A stretch of DNA of 7,755 bases from Thiotrichales bacterium. GTDB lineage: Bacteria; Pseudomonadota; Gammaproteobacteria; UWMA-0217. The stretch lies in assembly GCA_024763135.1 (NCBI GenBank), contig JANTGD010000162.1, forward strand, positions 1 to 7,755, written 5' to 3'. The notes beneath the pieces were generated by a model, which had not been told where the DNA came from, searched no databases, and was given only the letters and a program-made list of their open reading frames with translations. This document shows positions 1-6,827 of the stretch, one piece after another. The translations under genes and the position numbers were made by a program. Position 1 is the first letter of the stretch; each line of letters begins with the position of its first letter.

Positions 1-528
1 GTTGATGTGGCTGCGCTAAAACGCGTGGCGGATGCGCAGGAACGCATGAATCAGAATCAGCAGCAGCTGTTGGCGCAACAATCCCAAACAGGCGAGGCGA
101 CAGAAGCGGTTGCAGAGCAATTTGCCGAAGCGACGCAACGCTATCTGGAGGCATTGGTCGATAGCGTGCATACAGGGGTGCAACTGACCACCCAACTACA
201 GCTTGTGGAAAAGACTGACGCCGATGCACAGGCGACGCTCGCTCTGGCTTATGATGATACCCGTCCCTTAACTGCTCTGGTAACGCTGGGAGATTTGCTC
301 AGTGCGTTTAATGGAAAATTCACTCTGGATCTTGACGCACAGTTGCAAAACAATCCGTTAGTGGGCGAGTGGATTGAAATGGGTACGATGATGGGGCTGA
401 TCCAACCCGACGCCGAGCGGCTTAAATTTTCCGCTGCTCTGGAAAATGGTGCGACGAAGGTCAACGGCCAGCCTTTTCCGCTCTTAGACATGCTGGGCCC
501 CCTGGCATCACAGCCGTTGACGCTTTAG
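1..528 (+). CDS. DUF945 (YdgA-type) family protein, C-terminal part, 5' truncated by window edge
   Basis: The reading frame is open from the first base and ends at TAG 526-528, giving 175 visible residues. The GTG at position 7 is an internal codon in an already open frame, so I treat the true start as lying upstream of the window. The visible part begins with a Gln-rich, charged helical stretch (about residues 10-50), followed by alternating hydrophobic and polar segments typical of the beta-rich C-terminus of DUF945 proteins. Features such as the PLVGEW/MMGLIQ region and the VNGQPFPLLDML ending match my recollection of E. coli YdgA and YihF relatives. Members of this family carry an N-terminal signal and are thought to sit in the periplasm or envelope; their biochemical role is not established. 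It is the only plus-strand gene here and converges on ubiB. Family assignment rests on recognition of the C-terminus alone, so it is moderately sure. Confidence 0.68.
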   Translation, partial: VDVAALKRVADAQERMNQNQQQLLAQQSQTGEATEAVAEQFAEATQRYLEALVDSVHTGVQLTTQLQLVEKTDADAQATLALAYDDTRPLTALVTLGDLLSAFNGKFTLDLDAQLQNNPLVGEWIEMGTMMGLIQPDAERLKFSAALENGATKVNGQPFPLLDMLGPLASQPLTL

Positions 529-533
529 GGGAG

Positions 534-683
534 CTCTGATCAATTCGAAACGCGGCATTTTGCGGCGCAAAATCGCCCCCTTCTGCGTTGCGGATCTTCG
601 CAATAGCCAGCTATGACCTGCGATCCGCGCCTTGAACTGGACGATTTATCAGCGCAATCTGCTCGCGCCAGAATTAATCAGAG
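534..683. repeat. 150-bp imperfect palindrome (hairpin or MITE-like element)
   Basis: The ends are inverted copies: CTCTGATCAATTC at 534-546 and GAATTAATCAGAG at 671-683, matching at 12 of 13 positions. The centre is the perfect palindrome ATAGC-CA-GCTAT (603-614), whose midpoint (608.5) is exactly the midpoint of the terminal repeats. By hand count, about 40 of 75 positions pair without gaps, including TTGCG (560-564) and AAATCG (570-575), and more pair if small shifts are allowed (GCGGATC against GATCCGC). A nested hairpin, ATTTTGC-GGC-GCAAAAT, lies at 557-573. There is no open frame of interest and no clear target-site duplication at 531-533 or 684-686. It fills most of the 285-bp gap between two convergent genes, where it could act as a bidirectional transcription block or be a decayed non-autonomous mobile element. 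The structure is seen directly; the role is inference. Confidence 0.7.
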
Positions 684-813
684 GGTGTCGCTATACCACG
701 TCGCAATCGGGGGCGAGCGTGGGTTTTGCAACAGTCCCCATAGGGAGCCAGTGGTTGCTGTTTCGCGTGGATTGTTAGGGGGCACGATACCATGCCCACG
801 CAGTGAGGTGCTT

Positions 814-2487
814 CTAGTCGGCGGCGCGCCGACGTTCCCGAAACGAGGCGATGAGACTGGCGGTGGCAATGGCATAAGCCAACCACGATACCACCGGCAG
901 CGAGTGCCATATCGGCCCGTGAGGGAACGCCATCATTCCAAAGCCGAGCAGGCTCGCCAAGAGGGTCAGTATCCATAATCCTTGTTTTCGCTGCCCTTCA
1001 CGAAGGGTTTTTTCCAGAGCGCTCAGCTGGGTTGATTCGTAGTGTAGTTTTAGCCGTTCTTTGGCAGCAAGATTGATGACCTCATTGAGTAGTATCGGGG
1101 TTTCCGGTGCTTTTTCGAGAAACCTGGGCAGGTGACTTTTCAAGCCCTTGACCAGCGCTTTGAGACCCACCTGATCGTGCATCCAGTCTTCTATGAAGGG
1201 TTTGGCCGTTTTCCAAAGATCCAGATCGGGATAGAGGTCGCGTCCCAAGCCTTCAATATTAAGCAGGGTCTTTTGCAGGAGTACGAGCTGGGGTTGTACC
1301 TCCATATGAAAGCGCCGGGCAGTCTGGAACAGGCGTAAGAGGAAATGCCCAAAAGAGATTTCTTTTAGGGGGCGCTCAAAAATGGGTTCGCAGACGGTGC
1401 GGATTGCAGATTCGAAATCGTTGACTCGCGTGTTGGGAGGCACCCAACCAGACTCTACATGGAGTTCTGCCACTCGCCGGTAATCACGTCTGAAAAACGC
1501 ATAGAAATTTTCCGCCAGGTAACGCTGATCTTCTGGTGTCAAGGAGCCTACGATGCCAAAATCGATGGCGATGTAGGTGGGGGATGCGGGCTCATGGGCG
1601 TCGACGAAGATATTACCTGGATGCATGTCGGCGTGGAAAAAGTTATTCCTGAACACTTGGGTGAAAAAGATTTCCACACCCCTTTCGGCCAGCAGTTGCA
1701 TATTGACATGGTGGCGGTGCAAGGCCTGCATATCACCAATGGGTATGCCTGAGATGCGCTCCATGACCATCACATGGTTTGATGTTAAGTCCCACTCAAT
1801 ACTGGGGATATAAAGAATCTCAGAGTCCTCGAAATGGCGTCTGAGCTGCGAGGCATTGGCAGCTTCGCGCATGAGATCGAGTTCATCGAATATAGTCTTT
1901 TCATACTCCTCTACGACCTCTATAGGCCGTAACCGGCGTCCTTCCGGCCAATAGCGATGGGCGGCGCGTGCAATGATGTAGAGAAGCTCAACGTCCCGAC
2001 GGATGATTTTTTCAATATTTGGTCTAACAACCTTGATGACGACCTGGCGCCCATCCTTGAGCTCGGCTGCATGTACCTGTGCGATCGAGGCTGAGGCTAA
2101 CGGCTCGGTATCGAAGCGGGAAAATACTTCGTTGACGGGGCGCCCGAGTGCTTTCTCGATGATGGCTCTCGATTGTTCTTTGGGAAATGGCGGCACTCGA
2201 TCCTGGAGGCGTGCCAGCTCCCGGGCGAGGTCGGGCGGCAAAAGATCGCGGCGCGTAGACAGCATTTGCCCGAACTTGATGAAGATGGGACCGAGATCTT
2301 CGAGTGCCAGCCTGAGGCGGACTGCGCGAGGTGCTTGTTCCTTTCGCCACCAATTCCAGGGTAGTAGGTGATAGACAAAACGGATGGGACTGAGAAAGCG
2401 CAGGCCAAACAGGAATTCATCCAGCCCATGACGCAAAAACACAATATTGATGGTGGCCAGGCGTAAGACCTGGCGAAGATGTCTCAT
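814..2487 (-). CDS. ubiB: UbiB, ubiquinone biosynthesis atypical kinase/ATPase
   Basis: This 557-residue membrane-anchored member of the ADCK/COQ8 protein-kinase-like family is required for ubiquinone synthesis and is thought to act as an ATPase supporting the Ubi complex or handling its lipid intermediates. The family hallmarks are in order: the KxGQ motif (KFGQ, residues 71-74), the Ala-rich nucleotide loop ASASIAQVHA (131-140), the ATP-binding lysine in VVIKVVRP (K152), an acidic ELDL segment (202-205), HADMHPGN (285-292, the catalytic-loop equivalent) and DFG (309-311). Two hydrophobic C-terminal segments, about 504-523 and 528-548, should form the usual membrane anchor. Length matches E. 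coli UbiB (about 546). Its ATG overlaps the ubiJ stop as ATGA (2484-2487), which fixes the start and implies translational coupling. No tatA follows. All catalytic residues are present, so it should be functional. Confidence 0.97.
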   Translation of the reverse strand: MRHLRQVLRLATINIVFLRHGLDEFLFGLRFLSPIRFVYHLLPWNWWRKEQAPRAVRLRLALEDLGPIFIKFGQMLSTRRDLLPPDLARELARLQDRVPPFPKEQSRAIIEKALGRPVNEVFSRFDTEPLASASIAQVHAAELKDGRQVVIKVVRPNIEKIIRRDVELLYIIARAAHRYWPEGRRLRPIEVVEEYEKTIFDELDLMREAANASQLRRHFEDSEILYIPSIEWDLTSNHVMVMERISGIPIGDMQALHRHHVNMQLLAERGVEIFFTQVFRNNFFHADMHPGNIFVDAHEPASPTYIAIDFGIVGSLTPEDQRYLAENFYAFFRRDYRRVAELHVESGWVPPNTRVNDFESAIRTVCEPIFERPLKEISFGHFLLRLFQTARRFHMEVQPQLVLLQKTLLNIEGLGRDLYPDLDLWKTAKPFIEDWMHDQVGLKALVKGLKSHLPRFLEKAPETPILLNEVINLAAKERLKLHYESTQLSALEKTLREGQRKQGLWILTLLASLLGFGMMAFPHGPIWHSLPVVSWLAYAIATASLIASFRERRRAAD

Positions 2488-3116
2488 GGTGTGCTGTTCT
2501 GCTCTCTGCTTGTTTTACGTTCCAGCCGTTTAATGCGTGCCTCAAGTCGGTCGACATCGGCACGCAGGAATTCGGTTTGTTCAAACAGGTGATTGACTTC
2601 GATACGGGTGGGTAACAATCCGGACTCTTCCTGTAGGTATTCTTTGGTGTCCCATTGTAACGCGCGCAAGGTTTCTTTGACCCAAGCTTGCGCCTGTCTG
2701 GTTTGTACACCGATGCGATGGGCAGCGAAATCACCAACGAGCTTGCTCATCAGTTCTTCCCAGTCGATTTCCATCTGTTTGAGAATATCGGAGAAGCGTT
2801 GGGCGATGCGGCTGTCTCCGTGAATCTTGACCTCACCACTGTGTAGCAATGCGGTGGGTTCATCGCTGCGCAACAGTTTGATCAGGGATAGTGCGCTGCC
2901 CTGGATGCTGCAATCGGGGGAGCGTTCGCAGCCCGCAAGTAAATGCAGGCTGCGTGCGCGGGGTTCACAGTACACTTCAACATCGGGTGCCTCGAGTCGC
3001 AGGGCAATGCATGCATCTTCCAGTTCGGCCAATTGCCCTGAGACCTCGGGATCCAATGCGAGATAGCGGTTGAGCGCGGATTCGACAATGCCGAGCAGGG
3101 GCTGCATCACGGTCAT
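2484..3116 (-). CDS. ubiJ: UbiJ, SCP2-domain ubiquinone biosynthesis accessory factor
   Basis: This 210-residue protein is similar in length to E. coli UbiJ (YigP, about 201). UbiJ is a non-catalytic, lipid-binding member of the soluble Ubi metabolon, where with UbiK it is thought to present the hydrophobic quinone intermediates to the hydroxylases and methyltransferases. The first ~115 residues fit the SCP2 sterol-carrier fold, including the strands IALRLEAP and ALLHSGEVKIHGD (about 89-101). The C-terminus is a charged heptad-like coiled coil (about 174-202: VNHLFEQTEFLRADVDRLEA and following), the proposed UbiK-interaction region. The start at 3116 follows a GAGGG Shine-Dalgarno (3125-3129) that overlaps the ubiE stop; a second Met at residue 4 is a less well-spaced alternative. 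It sits 11 nt after ubiE and overlaps ubiB by 4 nt. Assignment rests on position, size and domain layout together, since SCP2 sequence is weakly conserved. Confidence 0.93.
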   Translation of the reverse strand: MTVMQPLLGIVESALNRYLALDPEVSGQLAELEDACIALRLEAPDVEVYCEPRARSLHLLAGCERSPDCSIQGSALSLIKLLRSDEPTALLHSGEVKIHGDSRIAQRFSDILKQMEIDWEELMSKLVGDFAAHRIGVQTRQAQAWVKETLRALQWDTKEYLQEESGLLPTRIEVNHLFEQTEFLRADVDRLEARIKRLERKTSREQNSTP

Positions 3117-3127
3117 TTCAGAGGCCC

Positions 3128-3880
3128 TCAGTCCAGTGCGTACCCTTTGTGCAGCGCAACAATGCCGCCGCTCAGGTTGTAGTAATCGCAGTGTGCAAAG
3201 TTGGCTGCTTCCATCATCTGCTTGAGCGTATCCTGGTCGGGATGCATCCGAATCGATTCCGCCAGATAACGATAGCTTGCGGCATCATTGGCAATTAAAC
3301 GCCCTAGTGCGGGAAGCGCCGTAAATGAGTAGAGATCATAGAGCTTACCCAGGGCTTTGGTCGTGGGTTTGGAGAATTCCAAGATGAGTAATTTACCGCC
3401 TGGTTTGAGCACTCTGCGCATTGATCGTAGCGCAGCATCCTTGTCGGTGACATTGCGCAAGCCAAAGGCGATGGTGATCACATCGAAATAGTCATCGGGA
3501 AACGGAAGGGCTTCGGCATTGACTTGTGCGTAACGGACATTGCCCGCAATCCCTTTATTAATCAGCCGGCGGCGACCTTCTTCGAGCATGGAGCTATTGA
3601 TGTCTGCGAGCACGACTTCGCCATGACTGCCGGCTTGACGAGCAAATTGCAGGGTGAGGTCGCCAGTGCCACCGGCGAGATCGAGAACATGCATGCCGGG
3701 TTTAACGGCGGCTTGATCGATGGTGAATTGTTTCCACACACGGTGGATGCCCAGGGACATAAGATCATTCATGAGATCGTATTTGCTGGCCACGGAATGA
3801 AATACCTCTGCGACGCGCGAGGCTTTTTCCTGGGTGGGTACCTCCTGGTAGCCAAAGTGGGTTTTGTCTGTATCCGTCAT
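3128..3880 (-). CDS. ubiE: UbiE, demethylmenaquinone / 2-methoxy-6-polyprenyl-1,4-benzoquinol C-methyltransferase
   Basis: This 250-residue SAM-dependent class I methyltransferase carries out the C-methylation step of ubiquinone synthesis and, where menaquinone is made, methylates demethylmenaquinone. The SAM-binding glycine loop LDLAGGTGDL is at 66-75, the acidic residue of motif II at D93 (LADIN), and post-I motifs NAEALPFPDDYFD (121-133) and FGLRNVTDKD (139-148) follow. LKPGGKLLILEFSKP (158-172) and the C-terminal YNLSGGIVALHKGY (234-247) are near-identical to what I recall of E. coli UbiE, as is YRYLAESIRMHPDQDTLK (203-220). Length agrees with the family (about 251). It is the first gene of ubiE-ubiJ-ubiB. 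The start at 3880 gives the usual N-terminus (HFGYQEVP at 8-15), although no strong Shine-Dalgarno precedes it. I found no convincing promoter upstream, though one must exist within or beyond 3881-4235. Confidence 0.98.
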   Translation of the reverse strand: MTDTDKTHFGYQEVPTQEKASRVAEVFHSVASKYDLMNDLMSLGIHRVWKQFTIDQAAVKPGMHVLDLAGGTGDLTLQFARQAGSHGEVVLADINSSMLEEGRRRLINKGIAGNVRYAQVNAEALPFPDDYFDVITIAFGLRNVTDKDAALRSMRRVLKPGGKLLILEFSKPTTKALGKLYDLYSFTALPALGRLIANDAASYRYLAESIRMHPDQDTLKQMMEAANFAHCDYYNLSGGIVALHKGYALD

Positions 3881-4091
3881 AGAAAAATGTCCAAAAAGTT
3901 AGTGCTACCCGCCGATCGCTGTGGCAGTTGCAAAACTGTTGCGCTGCCCGATGGCGAGGTTGCACGCTGTTTGCTTCTGCACCGACTGATCGCTCTTAGT
4001 CACAGCTGTGTGTCCCTTGTAGACGCGCTGATGGCAATGCGTTTGCGACGCACGCCCGGGAAGTTATCCGGAAATAGGAAGCGTTGCGAGG

Positions 4092-4189
4092 GAAACCGAG
4101 ACAATCCTCGAGCATAGTGTTGCGGCCCTTGCAAGGGAGCAATCATTCCCCTTAGGCTGCGCTTTATACTCGCGGATTGTCTGGGTTTC
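4092..4189. repeat. Inverted repeat with 25-nt arms and a nested perfect palindrome
   Basis: The arms at 4092-4116 and 4165-4189 are complementary at 22 of 25 positions. The best core is AGACAATCC (4099-4107) against GGATTGTCT (4174-4182). The 48-nt loop contains the perfect 12-bp palindrome CCCTTGCAAGGG (4126-4137). As RNA or cruciform DNA it would form a long stem topped by a second hairpin. The right arm includes TATACT (4165-4170), a fair plus-strand -10 box, but no partner -35 or plus-strand gene is evident. Candidates are a small non-autonomous mobile element, an intergenic repeat of REP/BIME type, or a structured leader or terminator between the lipoprotein gene and ubiE. I see no target-site duplication and no second copy in the window. 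The structure is directly seen; its function is unknown. Confidence 0.65.
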
Positions 4190-4208
4190 TTAATCATGGC
4201 TATGGATG

Positions 4209-4234
4209 AAACGCTACACTCTAGGGATGCGTTT
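4209..4234 (-). terminator. Possible weak terminator hairpin after the Ig-domain lipoprotein gene
   Basis: Starting two nt past the TGA (4236-4238) of the lipoprotein gene, the minus strand reads AAACGC, a 14-nt loop, then GCGTTT. The stem has 6 bp, the A/T-rich bases act as both A-tract and a short T-tract, and the loop is long. It could be a weak intrinsic terminator, but the stem is short and there is no further T-run. Confidence 0.25.
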
Positions 4235-4235
4235 A

Positions 4236-5393
4236 TCAGCGATAGTCGATTTCCACAAATGCCTCTTTGCTTTTGTAAGTGGCTTTGACAAACGCCGTAC
4301 CCACGCCGCTGGCGGTCACGCGGCCTTCGCTGTCACTACGATTACTCACCTCAATGACCAAGTTGGCATCGGTCGCCGCAACAGACCAGAAAACATCCTG
4401 GGTTACGTCTTGCCGCTCGCCATTGGCAAGAATCGCATCGGCAGTCAGATCGACCTGCTCTCCAGCATTGAGCGTTAAACCGTTGCCATCGTTAATTTCC
4501 AGGGCGATCGGGTTGTCATCGATGCCCACTTCCAGGCCAAGAGTACCGCGCTGACCGCCGCAGCTGGCTTCGATGGTGACTGGCCCCGGAGAGACACCCT
4601 TCACAACACCCGGGGCGCTGATGCTTGCCAGGTTTGGTGTCAGGCTGTTCCACACAGCCGCCTGCGTGATCTCCAGCACCGTTCCATCGCTAAATGTTCC
4701 CATAGCGGTAAGGCTCAATGTGTCTCCCACCGCCAGGCGAGTGTCGGTACTCGTGAGGGTAATCGATTCCAATGAATCCACCGCTGTGGTCACTGCGCGG
4801 GCACGGAGTCTACCGGTATCCGCCTGGACTTCAATGGCACCGGCTCGACGTGCGACCAGCAGACCCGATGCATCGAAAAAGGCGTTACCCGAGACAACGG
4901 ACCATTGTACCGCGTTTGTCACGTTGCGGGTGGAGCCATCGCTATAGTCTCCCTGCAGGTCCGGCATATGCGGCTGGCAACTGGTTATTGTCCCAGGGAG
5001 CGCAACACTCAGGGCAATGAGTTCCGCGGTGCGCACTGTCAGGTTGAGGGTGGCGGTCAGGTGAGCGATTTGCGCGGTTACCTGTGTTGCGCCATCCTGG
5101 TGAGTCGATACCAAGCCATTGGCATCTACACTGGCGATGTCGGGATGGCTGCTATGCCAGTTCACAGCCTGATCGAGGTTGGTATGGTGACCCTCTGCTT
5201 GGATTCCCAATGCGTGCAGTTGCAGGGTCTCGTGGGCGTTGAGTATTGCTTGTTCGGGCTCGATTTTGAGCGCCTGAAGATTCAGTTTGGTCAGCGTGAC
5301 GGTATCGGTGAAAGGCGCCGGGTCTCCCCCGCAGCCAATCAGCAGGATCAAGCAGGCGAGATAACTAGCCAGGTGGGGAGGTTTAAAACGCAT
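4236..5393 (-). CDS. Outer-membrane lipoprotein with four tandem bacterial Ig-like (Big2-type) domains
   Basis: This 385-residue protein has a lipoprotein signal: charged start MRFK, hydrophobic YLACLILL (11-18), and lipobox L18-I19-G20-C21. Glycine at +2 predicts outer-membrane sorting. Four similar domains of about 80-90 residues follow, at roughly 37-121, 124-205, 208-289 and 294-385. Each has the Big2 pattern of a strand, 'VxW.s..p..asvda.G.v.g', then a closing beta-strand: VNWHSSHPDIASVDANGLVS (77-96), VQWSVVSGNAFFDASGLLVA (162-181), AVWNSLTPNLASISAPGVV (246-264), VFWSVAA...GRVTASGVG (334-365). C139 and C278, in domains 2 and 3, are the only cysteines of the mature part besides the lipid-bearing one. 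A start 66 nt further upstream is open, but it would bury the signal peptide, so I chose 5393. It overlaps the beta-barrel gene by 11 nt and is probably translated from the same mRNA. Such domains serve in adhesion or as spacers; the exact role here is unknown. Confidence 0.85.
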   Translation of the reverse strand: MRFKPPHLASYLACLILLIGCGGDPAPFTDTVTLTKLNLQALKIEPEQAILNAHETLQLHALGIQAEGHHTNLDQAVNWHSSHPDIASVDANGLVSTHQDGATQVTAQIAHLTATLNLTVRTAELIALSVALPGTITSCQPHMPDLQGDYSDGSTRNVTNAVQWSVVSGNAFFDASGLLVARRAGAIEVQADTGRLRARAVTTAVDSLESITLTSTDTRLAVGDTLSLTAMGTFSDGTVLEITQAAVWNSLTPNLASISAPGVVKGVSPGPVTIEASCGGQRGTLGLEVGIDDNPIALEINDGNGLTLNAGEQVDLTADAILANGERQDVTQDVFWSVAATDANLVIEVSNRSDSEGRVTASGVGTAFVKATYKSKEAFVEIDYR

Positions 5394-5913
5394 AGAGGAT
5401 ACCAAGGCTCCAATCACCGGGCTCAATTGTCTCATCTTCATCGATAAAGTGCTGGGCATACTCCAGCGTGACTGAAAGCCTGGCCGGGATGAAGGCCTGC
5501 ATCAGACCAATAGCTGCATAGCCACCCGTAAACGTTTCATCACCAGGGTAGTGTTGCGTAGCACTGGTCCCTTTGAGTTTTAATGCAGTGCCGCCGAGTA
5601 AGATATAGGCACGTGTCCCGCGACTGGCTGGAGACTGAAAGCGCAGTCCGAGGTTGAAGGTCTGAGGAATTTCGAGCTGCAAGCCATGATACTCGTCATC
5701 GCTAACTCCCTGGCTGATGCGCGCTTCCAAGCCGATACCCGTTACCAACCAATAGCCCAGTTCGGTGCGCAGGGAACTCGGAGTGAAGCGGGTATGGCTG
5801 ACCTCGAGGCGATGCGCTACGGCGCTCAAACCTGCATAAAAGGGTGCTGCGGACAGTACTGTCGGGAGAATGCAAAACAGGGTAGCGGCAGAGACGGATG
5901 CGCGGGCTTTCAT
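5383..5913 (-). CDS. Small outer-membrane beta-barrel protein (OmpA/OmpW-like fold), hypothetical
   Basis: This 176-residue protein has a Sec signal peptide (MKAR, hydrophobic core about 7-20, likely cleavage near SAA 21-23), leaving about 154 residues. The mature part has alternating amphipathic strands, such as FYAGLSAVAHRLEV (25-38), ELGYWLVTGIGLEARISQGV (51-70), NLGLRFQS (87-94), RAYILLGGTALKL (101-113), GGYAAIGLMQAF (130-141), RLSVTLEYAQHF (145-156) and WSLGILYAF (168-176). The C-terminal Phe after alternating hydrophobic positions is the usual BAM recognition signature. The size suits an eight-stranded barrel of the 'outer membrane protein beta-barrel domain' type. It is the first gene of a bicistron with the Ig-domain lipoprotein, and a perfect TATAAT lies about 50 nt upstream of its ATG. 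There is no OmpA-type peptidoglycan domain. The fold call is fairly sure; the function is not known. Confidence 0.75.
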   Translation of the reverse strand: MKARASVSAATLFCILPTVLSAAPFYAGLSAVAHRLEVSHTRFTPSSLRTELGYWLVTGIGLEARISQGVSDDEYHGLQLEIPQTFNLGLRFQSPASRGTRAYILLGGTALKLKGTSATQHYPGDETFTGGYAAIGLMQAFIPARLSVTLEYAQHFIDEDETIEPGDWSLGILYAF

Positions 5914-5961
5914 GGCTGGTCCAAAGGAAGGTACGAAGGGTTTGAGGTTGATCTGGGCGCC

Positions 5962-5990
5962 ATTATAGTGCAGCTGGCCATGCAGCTAAA
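5962..5990 (-). promoter_or_regulatory. Predicted sigma-70-type promoter of the beta-barrel/lipoprotein pair
   Basis: The minus strand has a perfect TATAAT -10 at 5967-5962. At 17 nt spacing the -35 is TTTAGC (5990-5985), a poor match to TTGACA. Between the boxes lies an inverted repeat, AGCTG/CAGCT (arms 5972-5976 and 5983-5987), that partly overlaps the -35 and could be an operator. It sits in the 95-nt gap between the stop of the membrane-protein gene (6009) and the barrel start (5913), so the barrel pair need not depend on read-through from the satD unit. Confidence 0.5.
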
Positions 5991-6008
5991 CGTCACTCGC
6001 TGCTGATA

Positions 6009-6827
6009 TCAAAATAAAAGCGTTGGTGCCAGGGCAGCGAGCCAGCTGGTGAGCGAGCCCAACAAAAAATATTCGGTTATGGCATCGACTTGGTCAAATG
6101 CGTGCTGACCTGTTTGGTCGGTCGGAGGGGATGGGGCGCGCGAGACGCGATTGAGTTCCGGAAACCGCAGTATTGATTTGGCGGAGGTGATAATTGCGGC
6201 CGCCGTGGGCTGTCCTGCAACTACCATAGCAAAAATGAGCAGGCGTTCGATGACTCCGATCAAGCGGCCTCCCCGTAAACGTTGAGACGATGCCGCCATG
6301 CGTGGGTCGGCCGCGATGAGCACCGTGCGTACAATGGCATTGGAGGTTGCCAACAAATAGCTGCCAATCCCCAAGCCCAAAATCAGTTGTTCTGCCGTTA
6401 GTGACTGCGCCAGCGGGTAAGGTAGCGCAGACAGCCATTGCTGCAACCAAGGAGGCGGAGGGGTGGACCATAGTCCCGCAGAGGCAATGGTAAGCAAAAG
6501 GCTGATCAGGAGGAGGCCGAGTGCCCACCAAGCGTTGGCGACCCGGCGTTGATCCTTGTTGTCGGCGTGTGCTGGACGATCGGCTGTGGGCTGCGTTTCA
6601 TGGCGGCGTAACCAGAGCCATGGTGCAATAACGAGCAAGCAGCAGAGTCCTAAGCCAGCCATCTGGACGCTGTCGTAACCGAATACAGCAGCTATTATTA
6701 ATGCGCCTAAGGTGCCCGAGAGCAGTCCAATGAGGCAGCGATCCGTATTCTGGGGTATGCCCGCGAGTCCTCCACAGAGCAGATCTGAAATGCCCAGCGC
6801 GAGAAAAACCAAGCCTACGCCACTCAT
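6009..6827 (-). CDS. Polytopic membrane protein, partner of the SatD-family protein
   Basis: This 272-residue integral membrane protein has about six hydrophobic segments, near 1-20, 32-50, 55-73, 100-119, 147-171 and 192-213, plus a C-terminal one near 252-271. A charged cytosolic-looking linker (74-97) follows the first block. The C-terminal third carries the most family-like features: RGGRLIGVIERLLIF (185-199), TSAKSILRFPEL (214-225) and EYFLLGSLTSW (252-262). I recall similar 'GRxIGxLER...KSIxRF...EYFLxGTLxS' C-termini in membrane proteins encoded beside SatD genes, some also carrying DUF3307, but I could not confirm this. Its ATG overlaps the satD stop as ATGA (6824-6827), so the two are translationally coupled and probably work together. 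The protein has no obvious catalytic motif. Function unknown: the conserved ER, K, R and E residues beside membrane helices suggest a channel, transporter or signal-receiving role, which is inference. Confidence 0.7.
   Translation of the reverse strand: MSGVGLVFLALGISDLLCGGLAGIPQNTDRCLIGLLSGTLGALIIAAVFGYDSVQMAGLGLCCLLVIAPWLWLRRHETQPTADRPAHADNKDQRRVANAWWALGLLLISLLLTIASAGLWSTPPPPWLQQWLSALPYPLAQSLTAEQLILGLGIGSYLLATSNAIVRTVLIAADPRMAASSQRLRGGRLIGVIERLLIFAMVVAGQPTAAAIITSAKSILRFPELNRVSRAPSPPTDQTGQHAFDQVDAITEYFLLGSLTSWLAALAPTLLF

Larger units (their letters stand above)
3881..4235. other. 355-bp gene-free stretch between ubiE and the Ig-domain lipoprotein gene
   Basis: I see no gene that I can support. 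A plus-strand frame from ATG 3887 to 4117 and a minus-strand frame from 4197 to 4000 are open, but both lack a Shine-Dalgarno and resemble no family I know. The region must contain the ubiE promoter unless transcription reads through from the lipoprotein gene. No clear minus-strand -35/-10 pair is visible. It holds a 98-bp inverted repeat (4092-4189) and a weak hairpin directly after the lipoprotein stop (4209-4234), both listed separately. Confidence 0.6.

Noticed and set aside
780..797. Hairpin GGGCA...TGCCC after ubiB, considered as an intrinsic terminator.
   Set aside because: The stem is only 5 bp with an 8-nt loop, and no T-run follows on the minus strand.
613..978. Plus-strand open frame of 121 residues overlapping the palindrome and the 3' end of ubiB.
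   Set aside because: It lies antisense to the conserved ubiB C-terminus, runs through the palindrome and has no family resemblance.
3887..4117. Plus-strand open frame starting at ATG 3887, about 76 residues, with a CxxC near the start (RCGSCK).
   Set aside because: There is no Shine-Dalgarno. The frame simply continues an open antisense frame through the 5' part of ubiE, and the product resembles no family I know.
4000..4197. Minus-strand open frame of 65 residues inside the intergenic region.
   Set aside because: It has no ribosome binding site and a basic, low-similarity product, and it spans the inverted repeat, so chance is the best explanation.
5394..5459. Longer N-terminus for the Ig-domain lipoprotein, starting at 5459.
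   Set aside because: It would add 22 residues ahead of a clear signal peptide and lipobox and extend the overlap with the barrel gene; the start at 5393 explains the protein better.
5982..6003. GCAGC/GCTGC hairpin just after the membrane-protein gene, considered as a terminator.
   Set aside because: It has a five-bp stem, a 12-nt loop and no T-run; it also overlaps the predicted -35 region.
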